A DNA stretch of 64,000 nucleotides from Heliopora coerulea (Eukaryota; Cnidaria; Anthozoa; Scleralcyonacea; Helioporidae): NCBI GenBank assembly GCA_030142905.1, contig JASJOG010000058.1, positions 806,001 through 870,000 of the forward strand, written 5' to 3'. Below the pieces are notes generated by a model. That model saw only the letters and a list, made by a program, of their open reading frames with translations. It did not search any database and was not told where the DNA came from. Each line of letters begins with the position of its first letter. Position 1 is the first letter of the stretch. A program made the position numbers and the translations under genes. Shown one piece after another: positions 1 through 13,900 of this stretch.

Positions 1-100
1 AAAACTGTACAAGGCTCCCTAGAAAATAAATTTTATCATGCAGAATAACTGTAGTTATAACATGCTGTACCTACTTTATGATCTGATTTATTTTATGTAG

Positions 101-666
101 GTCATACTAGTTTTACTGGATGCATTCAACAACATTCTAACAGTAAGTCAGTGTTACTGTGTTCACTGATAATTGCAAACCTGTAAATAATAATAAAAAA
201 AAAAATTAATCTCATAATTGTGCTTTGTAGAAATGTGATACCATGGGTCTACTAGACAATGTTGCACTAAGGATTGAAGAATGCTCAGGTATACCTGAAA
301 GTCTATTTAACTAACCTTAAATCTAGCTGAGTTGTTTCTTGGGTCTGACCTTCTCGACAATTTTCTTTAGGTCTTGATAAAATCGAAGAATTACAACAGC
401 ATGAAAATGAACAAGTCTACCAAACTGCCCAAGCACTGATTGACAAATACTTCCAAACTGAGGTAAAGTTTGGTTCAATATTTTATTTACTCCAGGCTTG
501 TGAAATATGAGCCATGTGATGATGGTAAAAGATCATACTTAATATGATTACCAATTTTCATTCACAGGATGAAGATGACTTGGTCATTGCTCCAGGGAAC
601 ACTGCAGATGGGTTAGGATTTCAGTTTGGTGAACCTAAGTTACCACAAGAAGGATTCCACTTCTAA
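101..666 (+). CDS. KPNA4: Importin subunit alpha (KPNA3/4 type), 3' end only
   Basis: Importin alpha is the cytosolic adaptor that binds classical nuclear localisation signals and hands cargo to importin beta. Only the C-terminus lies in the window, in exons 101-142, 231-288, 371-462 and 568-666, all with GT-AG borders and consistent phases (0, 0, 1, 0). The spliced protein reads VILVLLDAFNNILT, then ALRIEECSGLDKIEELQQHE, then QALIDKYFQTEDEDD and ends in EGFHF. This matches the last armadillo repeat and acidic tail of importin alpha, and the phenylalanine end resembles KPNA3/KPNA4. The rest of the gene lies left of base 1. Assignment to the KPNA3/4 clade rather than another alpha is inferred from the tail only. 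Confidence 0.9.
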
Positions 667-1687
667 AAGAATTCTAACAAACTACATCGTGCTAGTTGTA
701 TTGTACATATTTACTTATAATTAATTACTGGGAACTTAAGATTAACAATGTTCAGTGTTCCTGTACAAAGAAAAAAAAAAAGCCATCATAAACAATTGTG
801 TAATTTCCTATAAAGAACATGATATGTTATACATTTGATCATTTCTAAATTATTTTGTTTCCAGAATGATATATTGTAAAACAAAGGTGTAGCTAGAACA
901 ATTTTTGTATTAAGAAGAAAAAATTCCTGGTTTAGCTAAATAATTGCTGCTGGTTATTTCTCCATGCATGCTTCAGTAATAGCATTCCAACAACTTTCAT
1001 TGAAACCACTGCTATGTTTTGATGGGACATTTACCTATCACATATCAGGCCTCTCTCAGGATGGTAAATTGCCCTTTAACTTTCACCTATAATTCTTGAG
1101 ATCAGGAAAGTAGGACTAACCAAAGCAGGGTTAAGGGGAGCTGTATCACTGATAGAGCCTACTTCCAAATTTTACATGACGATCCATGCACAACTAGTGA
1201 TAATTTCCATTACTGAAGTAATGGAAATGAAATTGTGTTTTTAAAATGAGACCAGCATGAACTTAGACCAAGGTAGGGTTGTTTGCTACAGAATTCTTGT
1301 TTCTTCATGTTTATGGAAAGGTAGCATAGACAATGTGTGGACTTAGTCTTCACTTTGAGTAGCCAATGTACATACTGTCTACAGGGAAACAAACAGACAA
1401 ACTTTGTTGCATATGTTGCTCAAATAAAATTCTCATACTATTATAACAGTTATGCTGATTTAATAAAACAAAACGTTTTTACAGTAATGTTATCAAAAAT
1501 TTTACACTGCAATATTTCCCAAGGGACTCCACTCTTGCAATTTGTTACAATTTAGCTATGTAATTGCAAACCAGTACTAATGTATGTTTCTGTTATTAAC
1601 TGATGATGGAATGGTGTAAAATGTTTGTGACCATACAAATAATCATTCCCAGTCCTATAAATTACAGTTACCACACATGCATTTCCA
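667..1687. other. Convergent intergenic stretch between importin alpha and TAF12
   Basis: About 1 kb separates the stop of importin alpha (+) from the stop of TAF12 (-). It must hold both 3' UTRs. It is AT-rich and includes an AATAAA near 1421. The small open frames in it have no splice context or recognisable motif. I see no gene or clear repeat here. Confidence 0.5.
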
Positions 1688-4600
1688 TTATTTCTTCATG
1701 GATTTCCTGATTAGGGCAAGTCTCTGCAAAATAGCAAAAACCAAACCATAAATATTCATACATTTTTAGAAGAAATATTGCAAGAACACTCAACAGAGTT
1801 AAATGATAAGAGTATAGGAAGTAACACAATTGCACTTTCTACCTGTTTGTGTGCTTCAGTAGAACCTAATTTCTTGGACTGTTTGAAATCTTCATTGCCA
1901 TAACCAGGAATCCACATATTCCAGTTACGTTCTGTGAAATAATGAAAAGCCATTTCTTTTACATTAAAGATTGGCAGTTACTAGAACATGCATGAAATTC
2001 AATGTTTAGAATGTGTAGGCTCAATGGTTCTTTAACAGAATATATATTGATTCCCTTTTTCAGTGACAGCAATACCTGTCATTTAACCTTTCATTGTTTC
2101 TTCCTTCATTTATTCATTTGTGGATTTCTTTTTTTTTTTGTCCTTTCCTTTCTTTATCATTTTTATCAATATATTTCTTGAAAATATTGTGTTTCTCAAA
2201 GTATTTCTGCACAGTAAGACTCACCTAAATGCAACTGGATATCTCGTACATCTAAGACATTTGATTTGCGATGTTTTGCAATTTGACAAGAAGAGTTCAC
2301 GACACTTTCTATGAAGTCATCAGCAATCTGTAATAAGAGCTTTAAAAGACAATTGTTGAAATGTTAGTATTCCTTTTTTGGTGGAAAAAAAAAATATGAA
2401 GATATACAAGTAAAGGTTAACAATGGAATAAAAATATACATCTTCAACATCTTCATCTAAAGTTGCTCTTGGATCAATTTCTTGTAACAATTCTTGTATT
2501 CTCTTTCTTGAAAGAACTTTCTGAGGTTCAGTGCTACTTGCTTCTGTTGGATGGAGACCTTGAGAAATCAAGAGTGGGAAGTTGAAGGAAAAGAATAAAA
2601 TCTAATCACAAACGCAATGAGGTGAGCCAAATCATTTGATTGCACAGATTTCACATCATTATGCCTTTCTAATAATTAACCACCTCAAGTTTGTTCAGAT
2701 TGGCAATTTTACAATGGAATGACAGCACAGGTTTACAGAGTTATGATAATGCTAAACTTTGCAATAGCAAATCTATTTAGCCAAAATAAAAACACATCCA
2801 CTGAGCTAGACCAAAATCTTTTGTAGATTGCATGCTTCCCTTGACATTTAAGAACGTTCAACAATAAATAATTCACCAGCTATCTTTATAAAATAAATGA
2901 TCTTAAAGATGTCACATCATTGAGAAATCATGTGAAGTTCCATCTACAAGTTAGTTTATGAAATATAGGTCAAATTTTCTTTGTCAAGTTTGAAGGTATT
3001 GCCATGACCAAATTGCCAAAATTTAGTAAGACATATTGAAGAACAGGCTTTACACCATAGTCTCAGCAACATGTCAGACTCAAGCTTATTGAAGTAAAGA
3101 TGTCAACAGAGCTCTTGACTGTTCCTTTCCAAACAACATACAACATTTACCAAAACAAGTTTCAAGATGAAATGTAACACAATTTCTATTTAACATGAGA
3201 CTTCTAAGATTATCTTAAAAAACAGTGAGCAACTTTTTCATCAGAGAACCACTTTTAAATGTGCCATAATTAAAATTTCACACTTCAGATGTTGTCAAAT
3301 AAACAGGAAAACCTAGAAATGATGTTGAATTTGACAAAAAATGAAAGAACCTAAAACATTCATTAGATAAATAAAATAGTAATACATGTAATCTCAATAA
3401 AAAAACAACCCATTGCCAATATTACCTTGACTGACACTTATTTGCTGCACTTTAGGGGCAGCAGAGAGAGGTGCTTTTAAGCTATCATTGCTTGCAGGTT
3501 GAGGTATGAATGTTGCAGGACTAGCACTTCTTACAGCAGGAGCAGCCACAAAGGTAGGTTTGGCTTGGGAGCCTGTAGTTGACACCTGAATGACCATGGG
3601 TGTTGCCTGTGGTGACTGTTGAACTGAAATACCATGTGGAGCAATGGGTCTTTGGGTAATGCCATGCTTTTGAGGAGAAGCAGGAATGTTTACTGTGGTT
3701 AAAACATGGCCAGTCGCAGTCTGGTGGCCTGGTATGGATGCAACCATACGAACAGGGGTGTGGCCAGCTAATAATATGAAAATATTCATAAATATATATG
3801 AATCAACAAATGAATGAAAGAGCAAATAAACAAACAAATGTAGGGCAGGAATGGGTCAAAATAAGGACACTACCACTGAACAGCTTTGTTTTAATGAAAA
3901 TTACTGAACTATCTCCACACAACAGAAGAGTTAATGAAGCTTCAGAATTACAGGCTAAACCCTGCTAATCTACCAAAAAACTTCTTATTCATCCCTCACC
4001 TTGCAAGGTCTGGACAGGAAGAACCTGTCGTTGTAATGTTGGTCCTGGTTTGGAAACACTGGTCAGTGTGGCAGAACCAGAGGGTTTAATGTGAATCTGA
4101 CTGGTAGATGGTGTACCATGTCCTTGAGGATGTTGAGCAAGTAGGGATAACTGGGACAACGATGAAGATCCCATCTGGTTGTTACTTATGATGGTCACTT
4201 TAGAAGGTGACTGTGATGTGGTATTGTTTGGTTTGATTTGAGATGTTAAGGATGATGTTGGAATAGACTGTTGCATCAAAACAGTTCCCTGAGGTAATAC
4301 TGGTGACACACCTCGAAGATTTGGAGTTGTCATGACAACCTGCTGACCTGGTGAAGTTTTTACCTGCATGGGAGTGGATGACGGTGATGAAACAATGACT
4401 AATGGAGGACTGGAACCTGGAGGCCTTTTCAGATACTAAATTATAAACAAGAATAAGGTTGTTGTTTGACCTCTGACATTTCTTCTCACTAAAATAATTA
4501 CAAAACTTATGGTTAGAATTTTCAATTGAAATGCTTAATGAAGACTAATGTTTACTGGGGATTTGAACCAACTCTAAGTATGAGAATAAATAAATAGAAG

Positions 4601-5448
4601 TCTCAAAATGGTCCTCAAGATCACACTCTCACCAAAATTACTAAAATGCTCCACTTATTTTGCTACACCAGCTTACAAAAATGCTAAGAAAAATACTACC
4701 ATAATCTAGGAGTAAAACTTCATAGCTGTTGGTAAACATTAAGTTACATGATGGTGATTTCCAAAGACTTTGTTTATTAATCGAAACGATAAACACTTGA
4801 CATTATTATTGTTACCACCATCTATAACTCCCAAAATCAATATCATCATTTCCATCCTCTGTCATTGTTTGATTGGTTTTTAGTTCATGCTTAAGTCTGT
4901 TAAATATTAATTTTATGTCTGCCACAAATACAATTTCTTAAACAATTTGTATTACTCATCATAATGTACTACTTTATTTTAAGTTGAAACAATGTTTTTT
5001 GGATTGGGAAAATGGTCACCAACCCCAGTACTACCCATAATTGCTCCATTAAATGCAACACTGTATAATAACAATGAACAAGTCAGTATATTTACTTTGC
5101 CAGGTTCTTCTTTGACTTTCTGAAACATTACACTAAGTTGATTTATCTTCTGCTGTTGTTCAGGTGTATATGGACCTGGACCATACGACTGTAAAAATAA
5201 ATAGGATTAAAATTTTATAAAAAATCTTTAATACAATTAGAATTTAACCTGTCAAAACCTTGCTCTTGTTCACAATAATTTAAAGATGGATGAATCATGA
5301 AGGGAATTTTACACAATTCCAACAACCTCGATAGATGCCTCCTTTAATTTACAAGATGATTTTAAATACACATAATAAATTTTACCTGTATCTCCAGCTG
5401 CAAATCTTGAAGTGTCTTCGGTGTTGTTCCCGAGCCATGTTGAGACAT
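1688..5448 (-). CDS. TAF12: Transcription initiation factor TFIID subunit 12
   Basis: TAF12 is a histone-fold subunit of TFIID and SAGA that pairs with TAF4. Eight exons, in transcript order: 5386-5448, 5096-5188, 4000-4435, 3426-3767, 2440-2558, 2225-2327, 1843-1931, 1688-1723. Phases close throughout and total 1281 nt (426 aa plus stop). The start is MSQHGSGTT at 5448. The histone fold covers about residues 325-390, with RKRIQELLQEIDP, LDEDVED, IADDFIESVV and CQIAKHRKSN. It is followed by the diagnostic NWNMWIPGYG and TEAHKQRLALIRKS and the end MKK. Residues of about 20-310 form a long Ser/Thr/Pro/Gln-rich, low-complexity region, so the protein is over twice as long as human TAF12 (161 aa). 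It is head-to-head with TRAPPC3, with 363 bp between the two ATGs. Confidence 0.95.
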
Positions 5449-5811
5449 TTCTATACATGGACCCTTTACTTTAAAGTTTTTTTTCCAGAAATTAAGTGGT
5501 CAAGATAAACATATCTTCTTAAAGAATATTAACATCACTCCTTTTGTATATAAAAGCAGTTAATTTCTCCATTACCAATCGGGTTTCACAAGTGAAAACA
5601 AAGACAAACGTACCACCGAACTGATTTCACCATGTTCGATGTGGTAAATCTTAATTTGGTACCAGACCCTCGTGAGATTTCGCTGCCAATGACCTCGGGA
5701 ACAAGGAGTACAGCGAGGACTTCGTGGAATACAAGAGTAGTTGTTGAAAGTAGAAAAGTTACCAAAAACTATCTTTTCGTATTGTTTTTATGATTTAGAG
5801 GCTAAGTCGTG
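5449..5811. promoter_or_regulatory. Shared 5' region of TAF12 and TRAPPC3
   Basis: The two divergent start codons are 363 bp apart, so both 5' UTRs and both core promoters must lie here unless an untranslated exon is hidden. A short out-of-frame ATG at 5457 precedes the TAF12 start on the minus strand. No TATA box is obvious. The bidirectional promoter is inferred from geometry. Confidence 0.5.
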
Positions 5812-7906
<2,095 letters not shown>

Positions 7907-10728
7907 AGGTAAAGTCATTTAGATTGTCAGAAGCTTAAAAGCAATTAGATTTTTTTTACCATTTGAGTTGGTTGTTTTACAAAACAATCTGTAAATTACC
8001 ATCAATCAATATTGTGAAGGAAAGCCTTCCTCTTTATTAAGCACTTTATTTTTAGGATAAGCAACTCATTTATGTAAGATTTCCCAGTTGAATGAAAAGT
8101 AATGTCATAAAATAAAAAGGGTTTAAACAATTGTGCTACATAGTTTTGAAGTTATCTAACCATAAAATGTAAATGTAACTTGTAGAGCTTTAATGCCAAA
8201 TTTGATAAGTTTGGTGACTACATTCTGATAATAGAAAAAGGTTCCTTTGAAATATGGGAGTAGTGGCAAAAGCTACCACTGACACAAACTTTTTGTTGGT
8301 CTTTCTGCATAAAATGGTAAATTTAAGTTCAATTTTATGATCTTACTTGTTTATAGGTTGTCCACTTTCATGTGAATCCATTCTACTGATGGTGAATTAA
8401 CCACTTTTTATGCTGATTGCCAGTGGTTCTTCTGCTGTATATAGTTAACAGTCAACTGAAAGTGTTCTTTCTAAACTGAAAATAAACTGACTCCTGGACA
8501 TTTAACTGAAATAGTGAAAACCATCAATGTTTGGAAGACAGTGATATGCAAAGAAAATAAGTCTTTACCAAAAGCATGTTTATCACCACGAGATGTAGTA
8601 CCAGTACCCACCATTTTTACACAATAATAATAGTGGTTACACACTGCATGAGAAAGTAATAAATTAAAAATCTTTTTTGCATTTAATACTCATTGTCCAG
8701 TGTGTTTTGTTTTTTATTGGCTGTCGTGAGCATAAACAAACACCTTGTACTTCCTGTTATGTATGCAAATTTGTTGTTTGATGCTAAATTGCTAATTGAA
8801 ATCAACAAGAAAAACCCACTTTCAAGATCTGGATAATTCTGAAAGCTGGTTTCCAATTTACTGCTGAAGTGAAATATTATTTAACAATAAGGCAGTGGGT
8901 TAAGTTTACTTTATCACTGTAGACCAGCAGGCAATTCATTTAAGTCTTCATTTAAAACCAAGAATTACAGAAGCAAGCCTCCATCAACAAAACAGAAAAA
9001 TATTCAGCATATGCAGGCAGAAGGTGTGATGTGCAACTCTCTACACTTTTCAGTAATACATCAGTAATTATGGAAAACTTGGATCTTTAAAATGTGATAG
9101 GACAAACTGTAAGTCAGTTATATATAGTCTGTAAAAAAAGCCAAGGTTGGTTGATGAAAGAGCATAAAGGATGCAACACATCTCACCTTAAATGTTCACA
9201 GTAAATCACTGTATGCCAGCAACAGGTTCAGACCAGACAAGGTTTAAAGTTGAACTGGCAGTTCAACATAGCTGGATTTCACATCATGCTGAAAACTGGC
9301 TCTACCAGACAAAAGTAAAAACACTTTGGGCTGTTAATGAAGGCAAGGCAGTAGTCCAGTGTTCCACAATGTCCATCTAAGGTTACAACATCATCTTTTA
9401 AAATAAACCATGCTTGACATTGGTGAAGGTTCATCTGCCAAGTGCTGAAGAAAAATGTACCAGGATTTGAAGTGATGTTGTTACCTCTTTCCCCACTGGA
9501 GGTCAGCCATAAGTCAGATTAAAAGAGTAAGGTACATCCACAGCAGGCAAAGTGTTAAAAAGTATGTTTGCACTTGCACATGATCCATTCTTGGTAATTA
9601 TCAACTACCAAAAAAACACCATTCAACCAACATACTGTGTGCTGTTCATTTTTCTTGCTTCCCCACCAAACTTCAAGTTTGGCTTGGCATCTGGTTATAT
9701 CACTTCATGAACTACATTCATGACTTTTTTTAAAGCATTCCCAGCAGAAAATGCTCCAAGATAATTCTCCAGCATCCCACAGTCTATTTCCTAGTTTTAA
9801 CTGGAACAGAAGCAGAAGCTTAAAGTCTGGTTTCCAAATTATCCAGCAGCTGGTAGACGGCCCTAATTCGTGGTACATTGCCAGTGAGTTCTCATTGGCA
9901 AGTGTACTGTACCATAAAACAGATTGTTTGAAAACAGCACGGTATTTCGAAACACAAGTCACCAATACATCAGATGTACATTTCATATATGTATTGTGGG
10001 AAAGAAAAAGGTCTGGACATACTTTGACTTACTCAAAGTACTCTTAAGTATCACTTGTACCAGGAGAATTGAGCGTGTCCAGATTTGTCACTATTACACT
10101 TTTATGGCTAGGCCAAAAATAGGATCAGGTCTACAGGGAAACGCCAAATTCTTTCGTTGCCGTTTCATTTGATAAACTGCGAAATGCACAGGCACCATAG
10201 CAAGACCAATTTTGTTGTTCTGAATTGTTTCCATTACAAAACGGGACGCAATCGTACCGCTTCAATTTATGGTTACATTTTTGAGGCAGTACATTTTCTG
10301 GAACGACACTGCAGATTTTAATTCGTTCCCTTTCGAACGCAACCACTCCGCGTTCCAATTTCTTGCGCGGTCTAAGACGGGACGGGGCGAAACGTTGGCG
10401 TTCCTGGACGAAGAGAGCCTTGACGAAAGAAGAAAACTTTACGTTCTTCAAGCTTCTGATTTCATTGATTCACACGTCCGGTTCTTATTCAGTCGCCAGT
10501 GAAAGCTAGGATTAATGCTTGTGGACGATAATGGGAACGTTTTGCCTTCGTGTATCACTGATTTCAATCAAACACGTTAGGTATCAATAATCGAACAATG
10601 ACATTCATTTGTCACTACATGCTCTCCAGCAAACTGACCTAGGAATGGAACATGTGATCTCGTAATATTAATATAGTCAGTAAAATTTGACGTTAATAAA
10701 TACCATTTCACTGTGTACAACACAATAT

Positions 10729-10794
<66 letters not shown>

Positions 10795-10991
10795 TTATAT
10801 ATACATATCCACAATATCTGTCATTATTTACTCCAACCTTCCGGTAAAAACTACGTATCTCAGAAATGAACATTTTGGGGTATATGATACTTCTATTGTA
10901 CATCAGATGCATGGAATTTGTACTCTCCTAATAGCTTTGTACGGTCAAATAAATTAACGTTTAATGTTTCAGTTTTAACTTTCCTTGCAGT
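7907..10991. other. Convergent intergenic stretch with no supported gene
   Basis: Three kilobases separate the TRAPPC3 stop from the SENP6/7-like stop. A GTAAAG directly after the TRAPPC3 stop could be a donor in its 3' UTR, and AATAAA occurs near 8107. Open frames around 9190-10500 on both strands, up to 106 codons, have no recognisable domain, no splice context and no composition shift that would support coding. A dinucleotide array lies at 10729-10788. I see nothing else I can name. Confidence 0.5.
10729..10788. repeat. Compound (AC)n(AT)n microsatellite
   Basis: An uninterrupted AC run (10729-10752) is followed directly by an uninterrupted AT run to about 10788. The open frames over it (His/Thr then Ile/Tyr) are translation artefacts. 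Confidence 0.95.
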
Positions 10992-13900
10992 TCAGCTGCT
11001 GTCCTCGGTGTAAAGTCTGTCTTTCAATTCGTAAATCAAGTTTCTTATCTGTTCACGTTTCTCTCGAACAACTTCTACTGGGAACCAATCTAGCAAATTA
11101 ATTGGTGTGTTGAAGTCCTCGATGGGATTCTAAAACGAGTAGTGTTAACAATTTTAGTGCGGATTACAATCTGAGAAACTCATTTTTTTAAAAATTATAT
11201 TCACACATAGAGTTTCACGGGCCGTTTTCCGATCGTTCAATTGAAACCCCGATGAACTCTCCGTTAGATCATTCAGTGACTAACGTATGGAGTCAGAGTG
11301 CGGTGAACTGAACAGCACTACTCTGTATAATGTTGAACTTTGCTGCACCATATCGTACCATGCGCTCTTTTGTAAGTTATCGCCTACCCAACCCTACTGT
11401 ACTATATCGTACCGTACTGTACCGTACTATACTGTACTCTAAGTAATATTTCTCAAACTCATTAATAATTCATATAGCAAAAACAAAAGAAATACATAAT
11501 TAATCAGTATTTACAAATCGAAGGAAGATTACTGCTGAATTTTTCCAACTTTAGGCTGGATTTTCGCCTGAAATACTGGTTCGTTTGAGAACCAATTTGA
11601 AATACTCGTTAAGCGTTCTTCCTCCGATTTTAAAATAGCTCTTAACTCGTTAAAAAAGCTCGACTTCTCCTCGTTTTTAAACTCGCTTCTCTGTAATAAG
11701 AAATTGGAGGAGGAGCACCAACTCGTGTTTGAAATATTACTTAAAGGCTGACGATGAGGACCTGACGGGGTTTTCAAGTACGAGGAATTCGTCCTAGTCC
11801 GAGGTGAAGCCGAGAATTGGAACAAATTCTGAGTACTTGAAAACCCGGTCTAGTCCGAATTGGAGGCCTTTGAATGACTTGCCAGAATCAACTAGTGTAT
11901 TGTCACAATGAATTAATGTATTAGTGATGAGTGTGTGAAATTATATTTTAAGTCCAAGGACTGGAAAAAACAGTTCAAGCCCTCTGCCCAGTACGTCCTT
12001 GATATATCTCAAGCTCATTAATAATTCACGAACAAAACACAAAAAGAAATCAGTACCGAGGCGTAGTTTGGACATCTGATCTTAATTAGCATAGAATTTC
12101 GTCAAATTTACACCCGATTTTCTCTTTAAATACGGATTCGTTAGAAATATAGTATCATACACTCGAAAACCGTGTTTCATTAGACATCCAAACACCTCGA
12201 AATTGGTTAAAAAGCTCAGCTATCTCCTCGTTTTTCAACTCACTTCTCGGTGCTTGGATATCTGATGAAACACTCCTTCTCGTGTATGATATATTACTGC
12301 AAGTTCGCCCACGTGGTGCCATTCAGCACGACTGATTGAATGATATACTCATGAATTGCAATTGAGTTTGAGAATTTACCATACTGTACTGCATAGTCCT
12401 GAACGGTACTCTAACGTTGTAAGATTGATTGCACTCTAAAAATTTCTGCGTTAATGCTAACAAAAAAAACTGATTTAAATATGGGAACTGAGGAATATCA
12501 ATCACTGACCTCAAAGAAACTTTGAACATACTGCATCAAGTACACTCCACAGTCATACATGTTTTCTTGAGTTAGCACCTTGATAGGCATATGAGAAAGA
12601 AATTTTCAGTACCCTTGCACTAACAGTTAGACGAAAGTTCAATTTTAACCTTCGAACCATCGTTACAAAGCCTTTACGAAGGTTTGAACCTTCGGTACTG
12701 AGCAGCTCACACTTTTTCCTGTCTCGAAAATTTTGAAAGCTTTAAAAAATGTTATTTCCACTTACATTAACACTACACATGACTACAACGAACAAGAAGT
12801 AGTTTATTACGTGTCATCTTTGGGTCTATCAAACTTATTCAGAAACCAGTCACATCGATCGGGAAAACAAATTAAAATATTTGTGTATTGGCATGATTGA
12901 CGATGTTTAGACTTACGGTATTTTTTTTAAGAAAAAAGATGTGGTGTGATTTAAAGATGTGATTTAAAAAAAAAAACGGTTCGAAGACAAAAAAAAAAAA
13001 CGCACTTCAAACGTTCGAAGGTTCGAACCTTATTCCCACCATTATTCCACACAGCAATTAACAGGCCAACACTGTATAATACGCTCGTCTTTTCAATTAT
13101 TCCACCACGACTCGTTTTAGTCAAAGCCACTGTGGCCGAACGAATGCAACGTCCAAAATGCGTTCTCATACTAGTCCACTTCTAGGTGTCGCGTACCAAA
13201 ACGTAGGTCGCTGAGCATGCGCTCTTTCTACACCTGCAGCGTAGTTTATCGACGATCATACGCAATTGTAAAGGCCATTGCATCATCTGAGTAATGCGCA
13301 TGCTCTTTAACATGCTGTGCTACGTTTCGGCACGCAACGGCTGAAGTACAAAAGGGCTTTCAGACGACTTCGTAACGACGCATCGAATAAAAAACTGATA
13401 ATCTGCTCGTCCAATTAAACAGTGCTATTTTTTTATTCTTCAAAATGCTATGTTGGGAAGGCCGGGAAGACATTCATATTGATACACTTACCTTTGGATA
13501 ACATCCTTTCAAAGTATCTTTGTCGAATTTTAACGGCTCCTTGCTCACATCTCCCTTCCTTTCCTTCCATTCACAAGATAAGTAACTGGAAAGCGACAAG
13601 ATAGATCCGTGAAAAGCAAAGTTCATGACAGCAGTCTCCGACTGAAGTAACAAACAGTTTTACGCAATTTATGAGATTGTATACCACGTCGTATTATCAC
13701 TCTGCCCCTTCAAGTATCTAACCAATGGTAAGTGAGTTGTTAACATGAATGAGATAATATTGGCTATACCGGCCAAAATATATTTTAAGGACGTTTACAG
13801 GCTGTCGAGTCATGTCAGAATAACCCTACTTCATTTTTCGAGAAATTCTTCAACTGCTACAATCTCCAAACTGGCAATAACATACTTACTTTCTTAAATT

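Noticed and set aside
10131..10502. Overlapping 106- and 77-codon frames on both strands
   Set aside because: No motif, no splice partner, and both strands are open to a similar degree. This suggests chance or decayed repeat sequence.
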